Notes: a model not told the origin generated them from the letters alone. A stretch of DNA of 64,000 nt from Endoryza sp044226045 (GCA_044226045.1 JBGAHR010000011.1:1-64000), one strand, 5' to 3'. Positions 17,549-27,490 are shown, numbered from the stretch's first letter. Program-made: numbers and translations.

Positions 17549-18373
17549 ATGGTTATTTTTCCTAACTGTAAAATCAATCTCGGTCTTCACATTCTCCGAA
17601 AACGAACGGACGGATACCACGACCTTCAAACGGTATTTTTCCCGGTTGGTTTGTTGGATGCACTGGAAGTAATTCAGGTAAACAACCAGAAAGAACCGAT
17701 TCACTATTCACACTCCGGTTTACCGGTTGCCGGTGAGGTGACTAATAATTTATGCGTTAAGGCCTTTTCCCTGCTAAAAAAGGATTTTCCGCAGATCCCC
17801 TCTTCCCTGCTTCACCTGCATAAAAATATTCCTTTGGGCGCCGGCCTGGGCGGCGGATCTTCCGATGGGGCGCATACCCTCCTGTTGCTTAACCAGCTTT
17901 ACCAGTTGAACCTGTCGCAGGACCAACTGATCAATTATGCGCTTGCCCTGGGCAGTGATTGTCCCTTCTTTATCATCAATAAACCCTGCCTGGCAGAAGG
18001 CAGAGGAGAAAAACTCACTGCCATCGCCCTGGATCTATCGGCATTTGACCTGGTGATGATTAATCCGGGCATCCACATTAATACGGGTTGGGCTTTCTCC
18101 CGGTTGACGCCCTCGGATGATCGTGCTTCGCTGGTTGACATTATTCAGGAACCGGTTGAAAACTGGAAATCGCTGCTGAAAAATGATTTTGAAGAACCGG
18201 TTTACAACGCACATCCGGCCATTGAGTCGATCAAAGAAAAATTATACAACGAAGGAGCCCTATACGCCTCTCTTTCGGGCAGTGGCAGTACGGTCTATGG
18301 TCTCTTTAAAAAAGGAAAAAGCGTTGAAATAACTGTTCCGGAAAACTATAAGATGTTCCGGCTTTCTCTTTAA
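17549..18373 (+). CDS. ispE: 4-diphosphocytidyl-2-C-methyl-D-erythritol kinase
   Basis: The ATP-dependent kinase of the MEP isoprenoid pathway (CDP-ME to CDP-ME 2-phosphate). A GHMP-kinase fold of 274 residues: substrate-binding start PNCKINLGLHILRKRTDGYHD, the glycine-rich ATP loop PLGAGLGGGSSDGAHTL, ALGSDCPFFI (catalytic Asp), and C-terminal YASLSGSGSTVYGLF. The stop codon overlaps the end of the convergent VOC dioxygenase-like gene by four bases. Confidence 0.95.
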   Translation: MVIFPNCKINLGLHILRKRTDGYHDLQTVFFPVGLLDALEVIQVNNQKEPIHYSHSGLPVAGEVTNNLCVKAFSLLKKDFPQIPSSLLHLHKNIPLGAGLGGGSSDGAHTLLLLNQLYQLNLSQDQLINYALALGSDCPFFIINKPCLAEGRGEKLTAIALDLSAFDLVMINPGIHINTGWAFSRLTPSDDRASLVDIIQEPVENWKSLLKNDFEEPVYNAHPAIESIKEKLYNEGALYASLSGSGSTVYGLFKKGKSVEITVPENYKMFRLSL

Positions 18374-18885
18374 TTACTTCCCTCTTTCCGGGGAATGTCT
18401 TGTTCTGCTTCAGCCAGCAATGCCTGAAGATCGAGCGGTTCGGTAACCATATCCAGTTTGCCATTGGCATCAACAGGCCATTGCTCGCGTGGCTTGTCCC
18501 AGTAAAGCTCCACGCCGTTTTTATCCGGATCGCTGAGATAAATAGCTTCCGACACACCATGGTCTGCGGCGCCGGAAATGGGGTATCCTTTCTCCAACAA
18601 TCTCCTGACTACAACCGCCAGGTCTTTTCGGGTGGGGTATAAAATAGCGGTATGGTAGAGCCCGGCTGCCCTGACCGGCGCCGGACCTGCATTCTTACTA
18701 TGCCAGGTATTTAACCCGATATGATGATGATACCCGCCGGCAGACAGGAAAACGGCACTATCCCCATAATACTGCGTTACTTCAAAACCCAGCAGATCAC
18801 GATAAAAACCAAGGGCTTTCTCAATATCAGTCACTTTCAAATGAATATGCCCGATGCGGGTGCCGGCAGGAACAGTGTATGACAT
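18370..18885 (-). CDS. VOC family protein, catechol-2,3-dioxygenase-like
   Basis: A 171-residue protein beginning MSYTVPAGTRIGHIHLKVTD. The longer frame upstream to 19059 has no family homology and is rejected. It contains two beta-alpha-beta-beta-beta modules of the VOC fold with metal ligands likely at His (GHIHLKV), His (LYHTAILYP) and Glu (NGVELYWDKP). It resembles the CatE/YfiE group of catechol dioxygenase-like proteins, although the short C-terminus suggests a single-domain member. The Gly-Tyr-His-His-His stretch (AGGYHHHIGLNTW) is typical of this group. It overlaps the ispE end by four bases, tail to tail. Confidence 0.88.
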   Translation of the reverse strand: MSYTVPAGTRIGHIHLKVTDIEKALGFYRDLLGFEVTQYYGDSAVFLSAGGYHHHIGLNTWHSKNAGPAPVRAAGLYHTAILYPTRKDLAVVVRRLLEKGYPISGAADHGVSEAIYLSDPDKNGVELYWDKPREQWPVDANGKLDMVTEPLDLQALLAEAEQDIPRKEGSN

Positions 18886-19145
18886 AAAATAATTTTCTAT
18901 TAAAATCAAAGTTAACACAACCCTACCTGCCCCGGCTTGATACAGGTTAAGTTTCAACAGGCCGAACTTGCTGCTACCAGGGGAATGTTGTAATTTGCAG
19001 CCTGTGACAAAATTATTTGCTATACCAGCTTTTTTATCTCTCAACCTTGATTTCCTCAATCATCGAGGATAATACCTGTCACACCCGGTCATACTGATCG
19101 GGGCAATCAGCTATTCCTTTTTGTTTCTATTCAACCGAATTTAAT

Positions 19146-20387
19146 ATGATGTCTACAATGCAGTTGTCTGACAAGACACAATACTATTTATCTCTCGAAG
19201 AAAAATACAGCGCTCATAATTATCACCCGCTTCCGGTAGTGTTGAAAAAAGGAAGTGGTGTGTTCGTGTGGGACGTTGATGATAAAAGATATTTCGATTT
19301 CCTGAGTGGCTATTCTGCCGTTAACCAGGGGCATTGCCACCCAAAGATCATCGAAACCCTGATCGACCAGGCGAGCCGCCTCACACTTACCTCCCGGGCA
19401 TTCCATTCAGACCTGCTGGGAGAGTATGCGCAATATATCACCCGGTATTTCGGTTACGACAAGGTATTACCCATGAATACCGGTGTGGAAGCTGTAGAAA
19501 CCGCCATCAAACTGAGTCGTCGTTGGGGCTATGAAGTAAAAGGCATCGAAGAAAACAAAGCCCGCATCATTGTATGCGCGCACAATTTTCACGGACGTAC
19601 CAGCACGGTCATTTCCTTCAGCTCCGACCCTGCTTCTTATACACGTTTTGGTCCTTATATGCCGGGATTTGAAGTAATCCCTTACAATAACCTGCCGGCA
19701 TTGGAAGCGGCCCTCGCAGATAAAAACGTATGCGCATTCCTGGTAGAACCCATTCAGGGAGAAGCCGGAGTGGTTGTACCCGATGCCGGCTATCTGGCGA
19801 AAGCAAAACAATATTGCGAAGACGCAAAGGTGCTTTTTATTGCAGATGAAATTCAAACGGGCTTGTGCAGAACCGGAAAACTACTGGCTTGCGATCATGA
19901 AAATGTAAAACCGGATATTTTATTATTGGGTAAAGCACTTAGCGGGGGTACGCTGCCCGTTTCAGCGATACTGGCAGACGATCACATCATGCTTACGATC
20001 AAACCAGGTGAACATGGATCAACTTATGGAGGTAACCCGCTGGCCTGTAAAGTAGCTATTACTGCGCTGGAAGTGTTGAAAGAGGAAAAGATGGCAGAAA
20101 ATGCAGACACCATGGGTTCCTTATTAAGATCGGAATTGGAAAAAATACAATCCCCGCTGTTGGCGACCGTAAGAGGTAAGGGATTGCTGAATGCCATTGT
20201 GATCAACCATCCAAATAAAGAAGCGGCCTGGGAGCTCTGTATGGAAATGAAAAATCGTGGATTGCTGGCCAAACCAACGCATGGCGATAAAATAAGGTTT
20301 GCTCCTCCCCTGGTCATCACTCAGGAAGAAATCATGGAATGTGTGTCCATCATACGAGAAAGCATTGAGCGGTTTGAACAAAAATGA
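19146..20387 (+). CDS. rocD: Ornithine-oxo-acid aminotransferase
   Basis: A PLP-dependent class III aminotransferase that converts ornithine and 2-oxoglutarate to glutamate semialdehyde and glutamate, linking arginine and proline metabolism. A 413-residue protein. The ornithine aminotransferase pattern is clear: YSAHNYHPLPVVLKKGSG, DFLSGYSAVNQGHCHPKI, MNTGVEAVETAIKLSRRWGY, AFLVEPIQGEAGVVVP, LLLGKALSGG (Schiff-base Lys) and GSTYGGNPLACKVA. The start may be either of two adjacent Met codons. A terminator overlaps its stop region. Confidence 0.93.
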   Translation: MMSTMQLSDKTQYYLSLEEKYSAHNYHPLPVVLKKGSGVFVWDVDDKRYFDFLSGYSAVNQGHCHPKIIETLIDQASRLTLTSRAFHSDLLGEYAQYITRYFGYDKVLPMNTGVEAVETAIKLSRRWGYEVKGIEENKARIIVCAHNFHGRTSTVISFSSDPASYTRFGPYMPGFEVIPYNNLPALEAALADKNVCAFLVEPIQGEAGVVVPDAGYLAKAKQYCEDAKVLFIADEIQTGLCRTGKLLACDHENVKPDILLLGKALSGGTLPVSAILADDHIMLTIKPGEHGSTYGGNPLACKVAITALEVLKEEKMAENADTMGSLLRSELEKIQSPLLATVRGKGLLNAIVINHPNKEAAWELCMEMKNRGLLAKPTHGDKIRFAPPLVITQEEIMECVSIIRESIERFEQK

Positions 20388-20417
20388 AAATCCATTACCC
20401 AAATTGGGTAATGGATT
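20388..20417 (+). terminator. Intrinsic terminator after rocD
   Basis: Arms AAATCCATTACCC and GGGTAATGGATTT flank a short loop, followed by a CTATT tail. The A-rich 5' arm allows use from either strand, but only rocD reads into it. Confidence 0.8.
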
Positions 20418-20564
20418 TCTATTAACACCAGTTGTTTTAAAAGACTATTTAATTGCTGATCTATTTTATCTGATTGACTATGAACAACTCCCTGCCTGTT
20501 CTTTGAGATTTTTGATTTTGGCACCAGTTTTTTTACTGGTCTGTCAACTTAAATCAAAGAATCT

Positions 20565-21203
20565 ATGAAGAAGTTAGTTTTTGCCTCTATGGCAAGTCTC
20601 GGTCTTTTATTGACAGGTAAATCTGTATCCGCCCAGAATAATTTGTCGCTGGGTGTTACAGGTAGTTTTGGCCATACCTGGATGAAAGACGACTACACAA
20701 ATGAATTCAAGCCTGCTCTGGGTATTGGTTTACGACTGGTATACAGCGCCAATGAACACATTGGAATTGGAGGGGATTTCAAATTCAGCGCAGAAGGAGC
20801 CAAGAGAGAAGCAGGAAATGCCGAAATCAATACTCATTTGAATTATATCAGGCTGAATCCACAGTTTCTTTATTTCTTCGGAGAGTACGGACAGGCCGTT
20901 AGACCCAAGATTTTTGTAGGACCCAGCTTAGGTTTTCTCGCTGGCGGCAAAATAAAAACAACTGCCGATAACGTATCTGTTTCCGCAGATTCGAAAGACT
21001 ACTACAAATCATTCGACCTCGGTGCACTTGTTGGTGCAGGTGTAAACTACCGTATTTCACCAGGAATGTGGCTGAATGTTGAGTTGGGATATACGCATGG
21101 ACTACTCGATCAGACCAAATCCGACGCCAATACTGCCTACAACAGGAATCTGAGCGCCGGAGTGGGAATAACCTGGGGAATCGGGAAAGTAAAACCGAAA
21201 TAA
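20565..21203 (+). CDS. Outer membrane beta-barrel protein
   Basis: A 212-residue exported protein: signal MKKLVFASMASLGLLLTGKSVSAQ, then alternating hydrophobic strands typical of an eight-strand OmpA/OprF-like barrel (LSLGVTGSFGHTWM, ALGIGLRLVYSA, HIGIGGDFKFSA, YIRLNPQFLYFFG, PKIFVGPSLGFLAGG). It ends in an aromatic/hydrophobic strand (LSAGVGITWGIGKV). It matches the Bacteroidota outer-membrane beta-barrel (PorT-like/OMP_b-brl) group. It is monocistronic, with its own terminator and a 177-bp leader region after the rocD terminator. The function is unknown. Confidence 0.88.
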   Translation: MKKLVFASMASLGLLLTGKSVSAQNNLSLGVTGSFGHTWMKDDYTNEFKPALGIGLRLVYSANEHIGIGGDFKFSAEGAKREAGNAEINTHLNYIRLNPQFLYFFGEYGQAVRPKIFVGPSLGFLAGGKIKTTADNVSVSADSKDYYKSFDLGALVGAGVNYRISPGMWLNVELGYTHGLLDQTKSDANTAYNRNLSAGVGITWGIGKVKPK

Positions 21204-21223
21204 AGTAATATAATTTTTAAGGT

Positions 21224-21250
21224 AAAGGCTTTCAGAAATTGAAAGCCTTT
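21224..21250 (+). terminator. Intrinsic terminator after the beta-barrel gene
   Basis: Arms AAAGGCTTTC and GAAAGCCTTT flank a seven-base loop, followed by TGTTTT. It lies 20 bases past the stop codon. Confidence 0.88.
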
Positions 21251-21305
21251 TGTTTTAAAATGGCGTTTCTCTTTCAGAAGAGAATGAGTACTTTAGATTC
21301 TCTAA

Positions 21306-24300
21306 ATGAGAATCCGTTTTCTGCTCATCCTGTTCCTCTTTGCCGTGCCGGTCTATCTGAGCGCGCAGGCTCCTAATACCCATTGCGGCGAAAAAGAAGT
21401 AATGGAGCGTCTCTATCAGATCAATCCCGAAATTCGCCAGTCGCAGATGGCCATCGAGGCACAATTGAGGAATTACCAGGTTACTCTTCACTCCGGTTTG
21501 AAGCCACAACAAACCAATGTGGTTGTAACTCTGCCGGTTGTCATACATATAGTTCACAACAATGGAGCCGAGAATATTTCCGACGCACAGGCACTGACGG
21601 CTATCCAGCACCTCAACGAAGCGTTTGCCAATACAGGCTATTACGATCCTTCCGATGGAGTCAATACCCAAATTCAATTTTGCCTGGCCCGGCGCGATCT
21701 GAACAACAACCCGACTAATGGTATCGAAAGAATCGTGTCTCCCTTAACGGTAGTAGACGGTTTCAATAACACGGCCAACGACCTTGCCTTGAAGAATCTT
21801 TCCCGATGGAACCCCTCCTGCTACATTAATATCTGGTTGGTAAAAGAGATAACCGGTCCGGTGGCCGGATATGCCTATCTGCCTTCGGCGCATGGCCTTA
21901 ACATGGATGGAATCGTAATGGAAGCCGGCTATTTCGGCAGTTCCTATTCAAATGATGTAGTGATCATTCATGAGATGGGACATTATCTCGGCCTGTATCA
22001 CACGTTTGAAGGTGGCTGCAAAAACAATGACTGTACAACAGACGGAGACCAGGTGTGTGATACACCACCAGATCAATCCACTGCAGGCATAGCTTGCAAC
22101 AGCACCATCAATAGTTGTTCCACCGATGCCCTCTCCGGTTTCTCCACCGATGTAGACGACCTTCACAAAGATTATATGGACTATGGCAACTGGAGTTGTA
22201 TGAAAGTATTTACCCAGGGTCAGTCGGACCGTATGAACTGGATGATACAGCAGGTCCGTAAAAGCCTGCTTGCCTGTAAATCATGCATGCCTCCGTGCCC
22301 TGCGCCGGTGATGCCTGGTTTTTCCAGTTCGGCCAACACGATTAATGCGGGTACTACGGTCACCTTTACCAATACCTCGCTTAACGCATCCTCCTACCGC
22401 TGGTACATCAATGGACAATTGCAATCGCTGAGCTCCGGTTTTTCCTACACATTCAACAATTCAGGAGTCTTTATCGTAAAGCTCACCGGCCTAACCAATA
22501 ATGCTCTCTGCGACAGCGCGTTTGTAACAGATACTATTCGTGTAACCTGCCCCGTAACGGCATCTTTTACACCGGCAGGAAAGATCATCTTACCGGGAGA
22601 AACAGTAAACTTTATCAACACCAGCGTATCCGCCACCGCATATGCCTGGAAAATAAACGGCACCCTTGTTTCCAGTTCTCCTTCTTTCAGCCGGAGTTTT
22701 ACTTCGGAAGGATATTATACCATTACGCTGATCGCCACCAACGGAATTTGCTCGGATTCCTCTCAGCATATATACCTCGTCAGGGATACCCTGGTAGTTC
22801 CCGACAGTTGCGGTTGGGCTACTTTCAGAAATACCTATGGTAACAGGCACAACATGCAAACCAATCATGTAACATCAGGAGAAAACGGCTCGAGTGTGTT
22901 CTCCGGCATTTTACAGCATACAGATGGTACCTCCCAGGAAAACGGCTTCATCTTTAAGATCAACGCTTCCGGTAAAGTGATCCTTTCAGTCGAATTGACC
23001 GGGTTGCCTGTTACCGAGATTGTTCACACCAAACAGACAAAAGATGGAGGATACATTGCCGTAGGTGATGCCAAAGGTTACAATCAACGAAACGGAGTAT
23101 TCGTTTGCAGATTGACCGCAGCAGGCGGCATGGTCTGGACAAGATTTCTTTACAATGCTTCGGAGCCATTTTCAGCCACAGATATTTGTGAACTGGATAA
23201 TGGACAGTTGGCAGTATCGGCCATCATCAACAGTGCCGCAGGTAAAAAAGGGGCCTTGCTTCTGCTGGATGCAACGGGTAACCTGCTATGGGCAAAAAGA
23301 TTGAGAACACAGGATGGAACCTCTCTTTTCAGTGTGGTAAATAAACCGGGAGGCAACATCGTATTTTCAGGTCATCTCGATAATACCACTCTAGGACAGC
23401 CGAAAGCGATCATGGGGGAGATCAACAGCGCTACCGGAACGCTGATTCAGTCTTTTGCCTACCAGACCTCTGCTGGTGGAAATACGACAGCAAGGGCCAC
23501 CAAAACCAGCTACGGATACCTGGTAAGCAGTGGCAGTATCAATCCGTCCACTATTACCTTTAATGCTACCAGGTTCGATGAGTCATTAAATATGCTGAGC
23601 TGTTTTCAACTGAACACAGGCGGCTTTACTTACCTTGACGAAGCCGCTCCCATCGGAAATACGGAATTCCTGTTTCCTTCAGGCTCGTTGGTTGGATTGC
23701 ACGCACGCAGGATAAATACCGCGGCCCCACAGCCGGTAGTATTCTCCAAAACCTATTCCCTCAATTTCAACCGCGCCTCTCTGCCGGCGCAGGCCTATAC
23801 GAACGGCTATCTTCAGGTAGCCGGAAGATTCGCAGACTTCAGTGTAACGGGTTTGCTGAAACTGTATGTAGTCAGAACTGGTCCGGATGGTAACACTCCC
23901 GGCTGCCCGGCTCCTGATATCGAGGCTCCAGCTGACAACACACCATTCCTGCGTTCCGCAATCACCTGGCAGGAAAATGATTTCTTTACACCCGAAAATA
24001 TTCCGATCACTTTGCGTGCGGATCCGATGGAAATCGAGGTAAAATCCGAGTGTACCCGATGCGATAGCACCCTTCTGGCTCCTCGCGATACCTGTCAGAA
24101 GACATTCCAGAAAAGAATCGGTTCGTCTAACAGGGAAGTGGCTGAAGATATTGCCGTTTCATCTTCGGGCGAATACCTGGTTAGCGGAACTATTGAAAGT
24201 TCCAGTGCCGGTGGATCTTCTTTCGACGCATTACTGATTAAGCTCGATCCATTTGGAAACCGTATCTGGCAAAAAACTTTCGGAGGCGGACGCAATGAGC

Positions 24301-26954
24301 ATTTTTCAAAGATGCTCGTGCTGCGCCAGGGGCAATATTTATTGATGGGAATCACACAATCCTTCCGAAACGCCAACGGCAGCATCATGATGGTGAAAAC
24401 AGATAGTTCCGGAGCGATTATCTGGCAGAAAGAAATACTGATGCAGGCACAGAGCCTTCAGTCTTTGCTGAATATTTCCGGGCTGGTAGAACTGGCAGAT
24501 GGCAGCATTGCTTTTTGCGGCAATGGCAACGGCTTAAACACGGATGTAACTCCGAACATCCCCACTCTTTACAACTTTATTGGCAGAACAGATGCCAACG
24601 GCAACCTGCTCTGGTTGCGAAGAGCGAGGTATTTCTATTGGGAAAGCGGCTACCTTATGACCGGCCTTGCATCGACAGGGGCAGGCCTGGTTGCTTTAGT
24701 GGGAGATGGTTTGATGAAAGTGCAGCAATCCGATGGCGCGCTGATGGGAATGCAAAAGATCTATTCGGGTACGGGCTTCTATTCTTCTATTCAGAACAAC
24801 CAGGATAAACTCGTTGTGTACAGTAACAATTACCGGCTCGATCTTGACACAGCGCTGAACCTGATAAGCGTAACACGATATGGAAACAATGGCATCTATT
24901 TTCAATCGGATGCCACCGAAAAAGGTACGGTAATGCCGGGAACGATCTTAAACAACAACGATCCCACCGCCCACCTGGTTCACCGGTTCTCCGATGAAGG
25001 CAAACTGATTCACTCCTACCGGTTCCCCTTAAACGCAGCAGGCCAGCCACCGGTAAACGCGTTGCGCCTGACTCCCGGCGGCGGCGTATTCGGAGCGGCC
25101 GTTATCCGGAACCAGGATCCTTTCGCTCCGGGCATGAATGATATCTACATCATCAGGACCGATTCTTTGGATGGTATCCCGGGTTGCCCGAGAGCCTCTG
25201 TCACTTTACCGCCTGCAAGTGTACAAACTACGCTGGCAGGTTTAACAATCCGATTCTATCCTGTTAGCGTGTCGGTTACAGATCTGAATCTGCTCACTTC
25301 GCAAGTCAATTTGCCCATTGCCGGTTTGTGTGTAACCAATTGTAACCTTCTTCAATTGTCAGGACCAGACACGGTATGTTCACTTTCCGATACCGTACTG
25401 TTTACCGCCACCCGCAATCACGGCTGTAACGGTCAGACCGAGTGGATCATCGATAGCAGCCGGGCAAAAATCATATCATTTACAGATTCCACCATATACA
25501 TCCAATTCCTGAAAGCCGGACCTGTTACCCTGATTGGACGCAGCGGCAGCGAATGCCTGGTAGTTAGTGATAGCCTCTCTGTGGAGGTATTGATCTCACC
25601 AGACAGTATTCGCCTCGGGCCGGACCTCGCTCTTTGCCAGTTCAGTACCATTACCCTGCATGCAGGAAAAGGATTCCGGTCTTATTTGTGGCAGGATGGA
25701 TCGACGGATTCTACATTAACGGTGTATGTTCCGGGAATCTACCATATTACTGCCGAGAACTTTTGTGGAACCCGGATTTCTGACACCATCCTGATCAACC
25801 AGGCGCCGGATATACCCTTTGATCTAGGACCTGATGTGGCTATTTGTCAGAACGATACCCTGACCATTACAGCACCCGCGGGATTTGCCCGGTATTCTTG
25901 GAGTCCTGACTACAATACCGCTGGCAGAGATCAGCAGACGATCAGGGTTTCTCCGCGACGGGATACGATGTACCGGGTGGTGGCAGAAAAATCCCCGGGC
26001 TGTCAATTGGTAGACAGCATCCGCATTACGGTTAATCAATTACCTGTTATCACCGCCGGGCCCGACACTTCGTTTTGTATAAATGATACCATTACCTTGT
26101 CAGCCACCACCGGATTTATTCAATATACCTGGAATACCGGCGAATCCAATCGGCAGATTCAAATTTTCCAGGCAGGACAATACATCGTTACTGGTACCGA
26201 TAACAACCAATGCCGCGCCCGTGATACCGTCTTAATACCCTATCTGTACGAACTCCCGAAAGTGAATCTTGGCGCAGATACGACCGTCTGCACCGGAAAC
26301 CAGGTTGTGTTTGATCCGGGTGTCTTCGATTCGTACATATGGAACAACGGAAGTAACAACAGGACCTTAACTGCGTCCGCTATCGGTACTTATTGGGTTA
26401 GGGTTTCCAATACTTACGGGTGCAAGGCCACCGATACCGTGCGGATAACAGGCCTGCGCCCATCGCCGAACGGCTTCATTCAGAAGACCGCTGAAATTTG
26501 CGTTGGCCAGAAGATTGAACTGAAAGCCGTAGCAGGTTACCGGAGTTATAAATGGTATAATGGCAGCAATACAGAATCCATTTTCGTAACTGCTCCCGGC
26601 TTTTACTGGCTTGATGTTACCAATGATGCGGGTTGTACAACCCGTGATACGGTGCAGGTTAAAGCTAAAGATTGTAAGGCAGGTATTTTCTTTCCGAATG
26701 CCTTTACGCCTGGCAATGCCGGTCCAAACAATATTTTCCGACCCGTGATATACGGTTCGGTTCAAAAATTTCACTTTACGATTTTTAACAGGTGGGGACA
26801 GAAAGTATTTGAAACTTTTGATCCTGTGACTGGGTGGGATGGTACGCTGAGGGGCGTGCCGCAAAAAAGTGATGGGTATGTGTGGATCGCCCGCTACCAA
26901 CTGCTGGGAGCGCCGGAAAGAATTGAAAAAGGAACTGTTGTGCTCGTGCGCTGA
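21306..26954 (+). CDS. Giant secreted M43-type metalloprotease with PKD-like domains and type B (gliding-associated) T9SS C-terminal domain
   Basis: An 1882-residue protein. The signal peptide MRIRFLLILFLFAVPVYLSA is followed by a pappalysin-like (M43) metallopeptidase with the zinc motif HEMGHYLGLYH (His222, Glu223, His226, His232) and the CDTPPDQS and MDYGNWSCM (Met-turn) segments. PKD/Ig-like units follow (about 330-490: STVSFT-like VTFTNTSLNASSYRWYING and NFINTSVSATAYAWKING), then two long beta-propeller-like regions (about 500-870 and 950-1330, with repeated GGYIAVGD/GEYLVSGTIESS patterns), and four or five CHU-type repeats of about 85 residues (DLGPDVAICQNDTLTI, SYLWQDGSTDSTLTV and similar). 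The C-terminus IFFPNAFTPGNAGPNNIF to YVWIARYQLLG is the gliding-motility-associated/type B sorting domain. It is probably a cell-surface or secreted protease with a long stalk. Confidence 0.9.
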   Translation: MRIRFLLILFLFAVPVYLSAQAPNTHCGEKEVMERLYQINPEIRQSQMAIEAQLRNYQVTLHSGLKPQQTNVVVTLPVVIHIVHNNGAENISDAQALTAIQHLNEAFANTGYYDPSDGVNTQIQFCLARRDLNNNPTNGIERIVSPLTVVDGFNNTANDLALKNLSRWNPSCYINIWLVKEITGPVAGYAYLPSAHGLNMDGIVMEAGYFGSSYSNDVVIIHEMGHYLGLYHTFEGGCKNNDCTTDGDQVCDTPPDQSTAGIACNSTINSCSTDALSGFSTDVDDLHKDYMDYGNWSCMKVFTQGQSDRMNWMIQQVRKSLLACKSCMPPCPAPVMPGFSSSANTINAGTTVTFTNTSLNASSYRWYINGQLQSLSSGFSYTFNNSGVFIVKLTGLTNNALCDSAFVTDTIRVTCPVTASFTPAGKIILPGETVNFINTSVSATAYAWKINGTLVSSSPSFSRSFTSEGYYTITLIATNGICSDSSQHIYLVRDTLVVPDSCGWATFRNTYGNRHNMQTNHVTSGENGSSVFSGILQHTDGTSQENGFIFKINASGKVILSVELTGLPVTEIVHTKQTKDGGYIAVGDAKGYNQRNGVFVCRLTAAGGMVWTRFLYNASEPFSATDICELDNGQLAVSAIINSAAGKKGALLLLDATGNLLWAKRLRTQDGTSLFSVVNKPGGNIVFSGHLDNTTLGQPKAIMGEINSATGTLIQSFAYQTSAGGNTTARATKTSYGYLVSSGSINPSTITFNATRFDESLNMLSCFQLNTGGFTYLDEAAPIGNTEFLFPSGSLVGLHARRINTAAPQPVVFSKTYSLNFNRASLPAQAYTNGYLQVAGRFADFSVTGLLKLYVVRTGPDGNTPGCPAPDIEAPADNTPFLRSAITWQENDFFTPENIPITLRADPMEIEVKSECTRCDSTLLAPRDTCQKTFQKRIGSSNREVAEDIAVSSSGEYLVSGTIESSSAGGSSFDALLIKLDPFGNRIWQKTFGGGRNEHFSKMLVLRQGQYLLMGITQSFRNANGSIMMVKTDSSGAIIWQKEILMQAQSLQSLLNISGLVELADGSIAFCGNGNGLNTDVTPNIPTLYNFIGRTDANGNLLWLRRARYFYWESGYLMTGLASTGAGLVALVGDGLMKVQQSDGALMGMQKIYSGTGFYSSIQNNQDKLVVYSNNYRLDLDTALNLISVTRYGNNGIYFQSDATEKGTVMPGTILNNNDPTAHLVHRFSDEGKLIHSYRFPLNAAGQPPVNALRLTPGGGVFGAAVIRNQDPFAPGMNDIYIIRTDSLDGIPGCPRASVTLPPASVQTTLAGLTIRFYPVSVSVTDLNLLTSQVNLPIAGLCVTNCNLLQLSGPDTVCSLSDTVLFTATRNHGCNGQTEWIIDSSRAKIISFTDSTIYIQFLKAGPVTLIGRSGSECLVVSDSLSVEVLISPDSIRLGPDLALCQFSTITLHAGKGFRSYLWQDGSTDSTLTVYVPGIYHITAENFCGTRISDTILINQAPDIPFDLGPDVAICQNDTLTITAPAGFARYSWSPDYNTAGRDQQTIRVSPRRDTMYRVVAEKSPGCQLVDSIRITVNQLPVITAGPDTSFCINDTITLSATTGFIQYTWNTGESNRQIQIFQAGQYIVTGTDNNQCRARDTVLIPYLYELPKVNLGADTTVCTGNQVVFDPGVFDSYIWNNGSNNRTLTASAIGTYWVRVSNTYGCKATDTVRITGLRPSPNGFIQKTAEICVGQKIELKAVAGYRSYKWYNGSNTESIFVTAPGFYWLDVTNDAGCTTRDTVQVKAKDCKAGIFFPNAFTPGNAGPNNIFRPVIYGSVQKFHFTIFNRWGQKVFETFDPVTGWDGTLRGVPQKSDGYVWIARYQLLGAPERIEKGTVVLVR

Positions 26955-26965
26955 TTTGACAAGAG

Positions 26966-27367
26966 TTATTTCGAAGCAGTCTTCCTGCCCATTACATCCG
27001 GAGGAATCATAATCATGACCAGCATCAGCAAAGCGGAAATCAACATGGCCCATAAACCAGCCTCCTTTTTCGGGCAGTAAACATTATAACAGGCCGAAAA
27101 AATAATAAAACTTCTAATGGCATAGGCGGCGATGAGGGCCCCCACCAGCAGATTCCATCGCTTGGCCCAGACTTTTGGCAGCAGGAAGAATACAATGGAA
27201 ATAACGGCCAGCACCACAAACACTTTTCCGGGTTTTCCATAGCGGTTCTGTTCAGAAAAAAAGCCGTTAAAATGCTTGTCGAGGTCGGGATAATAAGCCC
27301 AGTTCAAAAAGCACGAAACAATCAGGACAACTGCGGCGAGCACACCAATCCATTGAGAATACTTCAT
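26966..27367 (-). CDS. Small integral membrane protein, unknown function
   Basis: A 133-residue protein with four hydrophobic helices (about 7-25, 47-66, 71-92 and 105-123) and short loops containing a Cys/Tyr-rich segment (FSACYNVYCPKKEAG). I do not recognise a named family; similar four-helix proteins occur in many Bacteroidota. Its stop faces that of the giant protease 11 bases away. It lies downstream of tRNA-Cys on the minus strand but is separated from it by a strong terminator, so it must have its own promoter or rely on read-through. Confidence 0.7.
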   Translation of the reverse strand: MKYSQWIGVLAAVVLIVSCFLNWAYYPDLDKHFNGFFSEQNRYGKPGKVFVVLAVISIVFFLLPKVWAKRWNLLVGALIAAYAIRSFIIFSACYNVYCPKKEAGLWAMLISALLMLVMIMIPPDVMGRKTASK

Positions 27368-27384
27368 ACAACAAAGCTTTTAAT

Positions 27385-27413
27385 AAAAAAACCTGTGAGG
27401 CTTACTCACAGGT
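27385..27413 (-). terminator. Intrinsic terminator after tRNA-Cys
   Basis: On the minus strand, arms ACCTGTGAG and CTCACAGGT (27391-27413) flank a five-base loop and are followed by a run of T (A's at 27385-27390 on the plus strand). Confidence 0.88.
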
Positions 27414-27419
27414 CTGATG

Positions 27420-27490
27420 AGGTCCCGACCAGATTCGAACTGGTGTACGAGCTTTTGCAGAGCTCTGCCTAGCCACTCGGCCACAGGACC
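27420..27490 (-). tRNA. tRNA-Cys (GCA)
   Basis: The minus strand folds as a complete cloverleaf. Acceptor arms GGTCCTG/CGGGACC pair with one G-T wobble. The D arm contains GAGTGGCTAGGC. The anticodon stem GAGCT/AGCTC holds the loop CTGCAAA, giving anticodon GCA (Cys). The T arm is CCAGTTCGAATCTGG. No CCA is encoded. A -7-like TACTTTTG lies about 60 bases upstream and a terminator 7 bases downstream. Confidence 0.97.

Noticed and set aside
18886..19059. N-terminal extension of the VOC gene on the minus strand
   Set aside because: The added 58 residues are basic and unlike the family; the ATG at 18885 starts the conserved domain.
26367..27053. A 228-residue minus-strand frame overlapping the end of the giant protease gene
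   Set aside because: It is a shadow: no recognisable domain, and it lies opposite the well-conserved CHU repeats and sorting domain.
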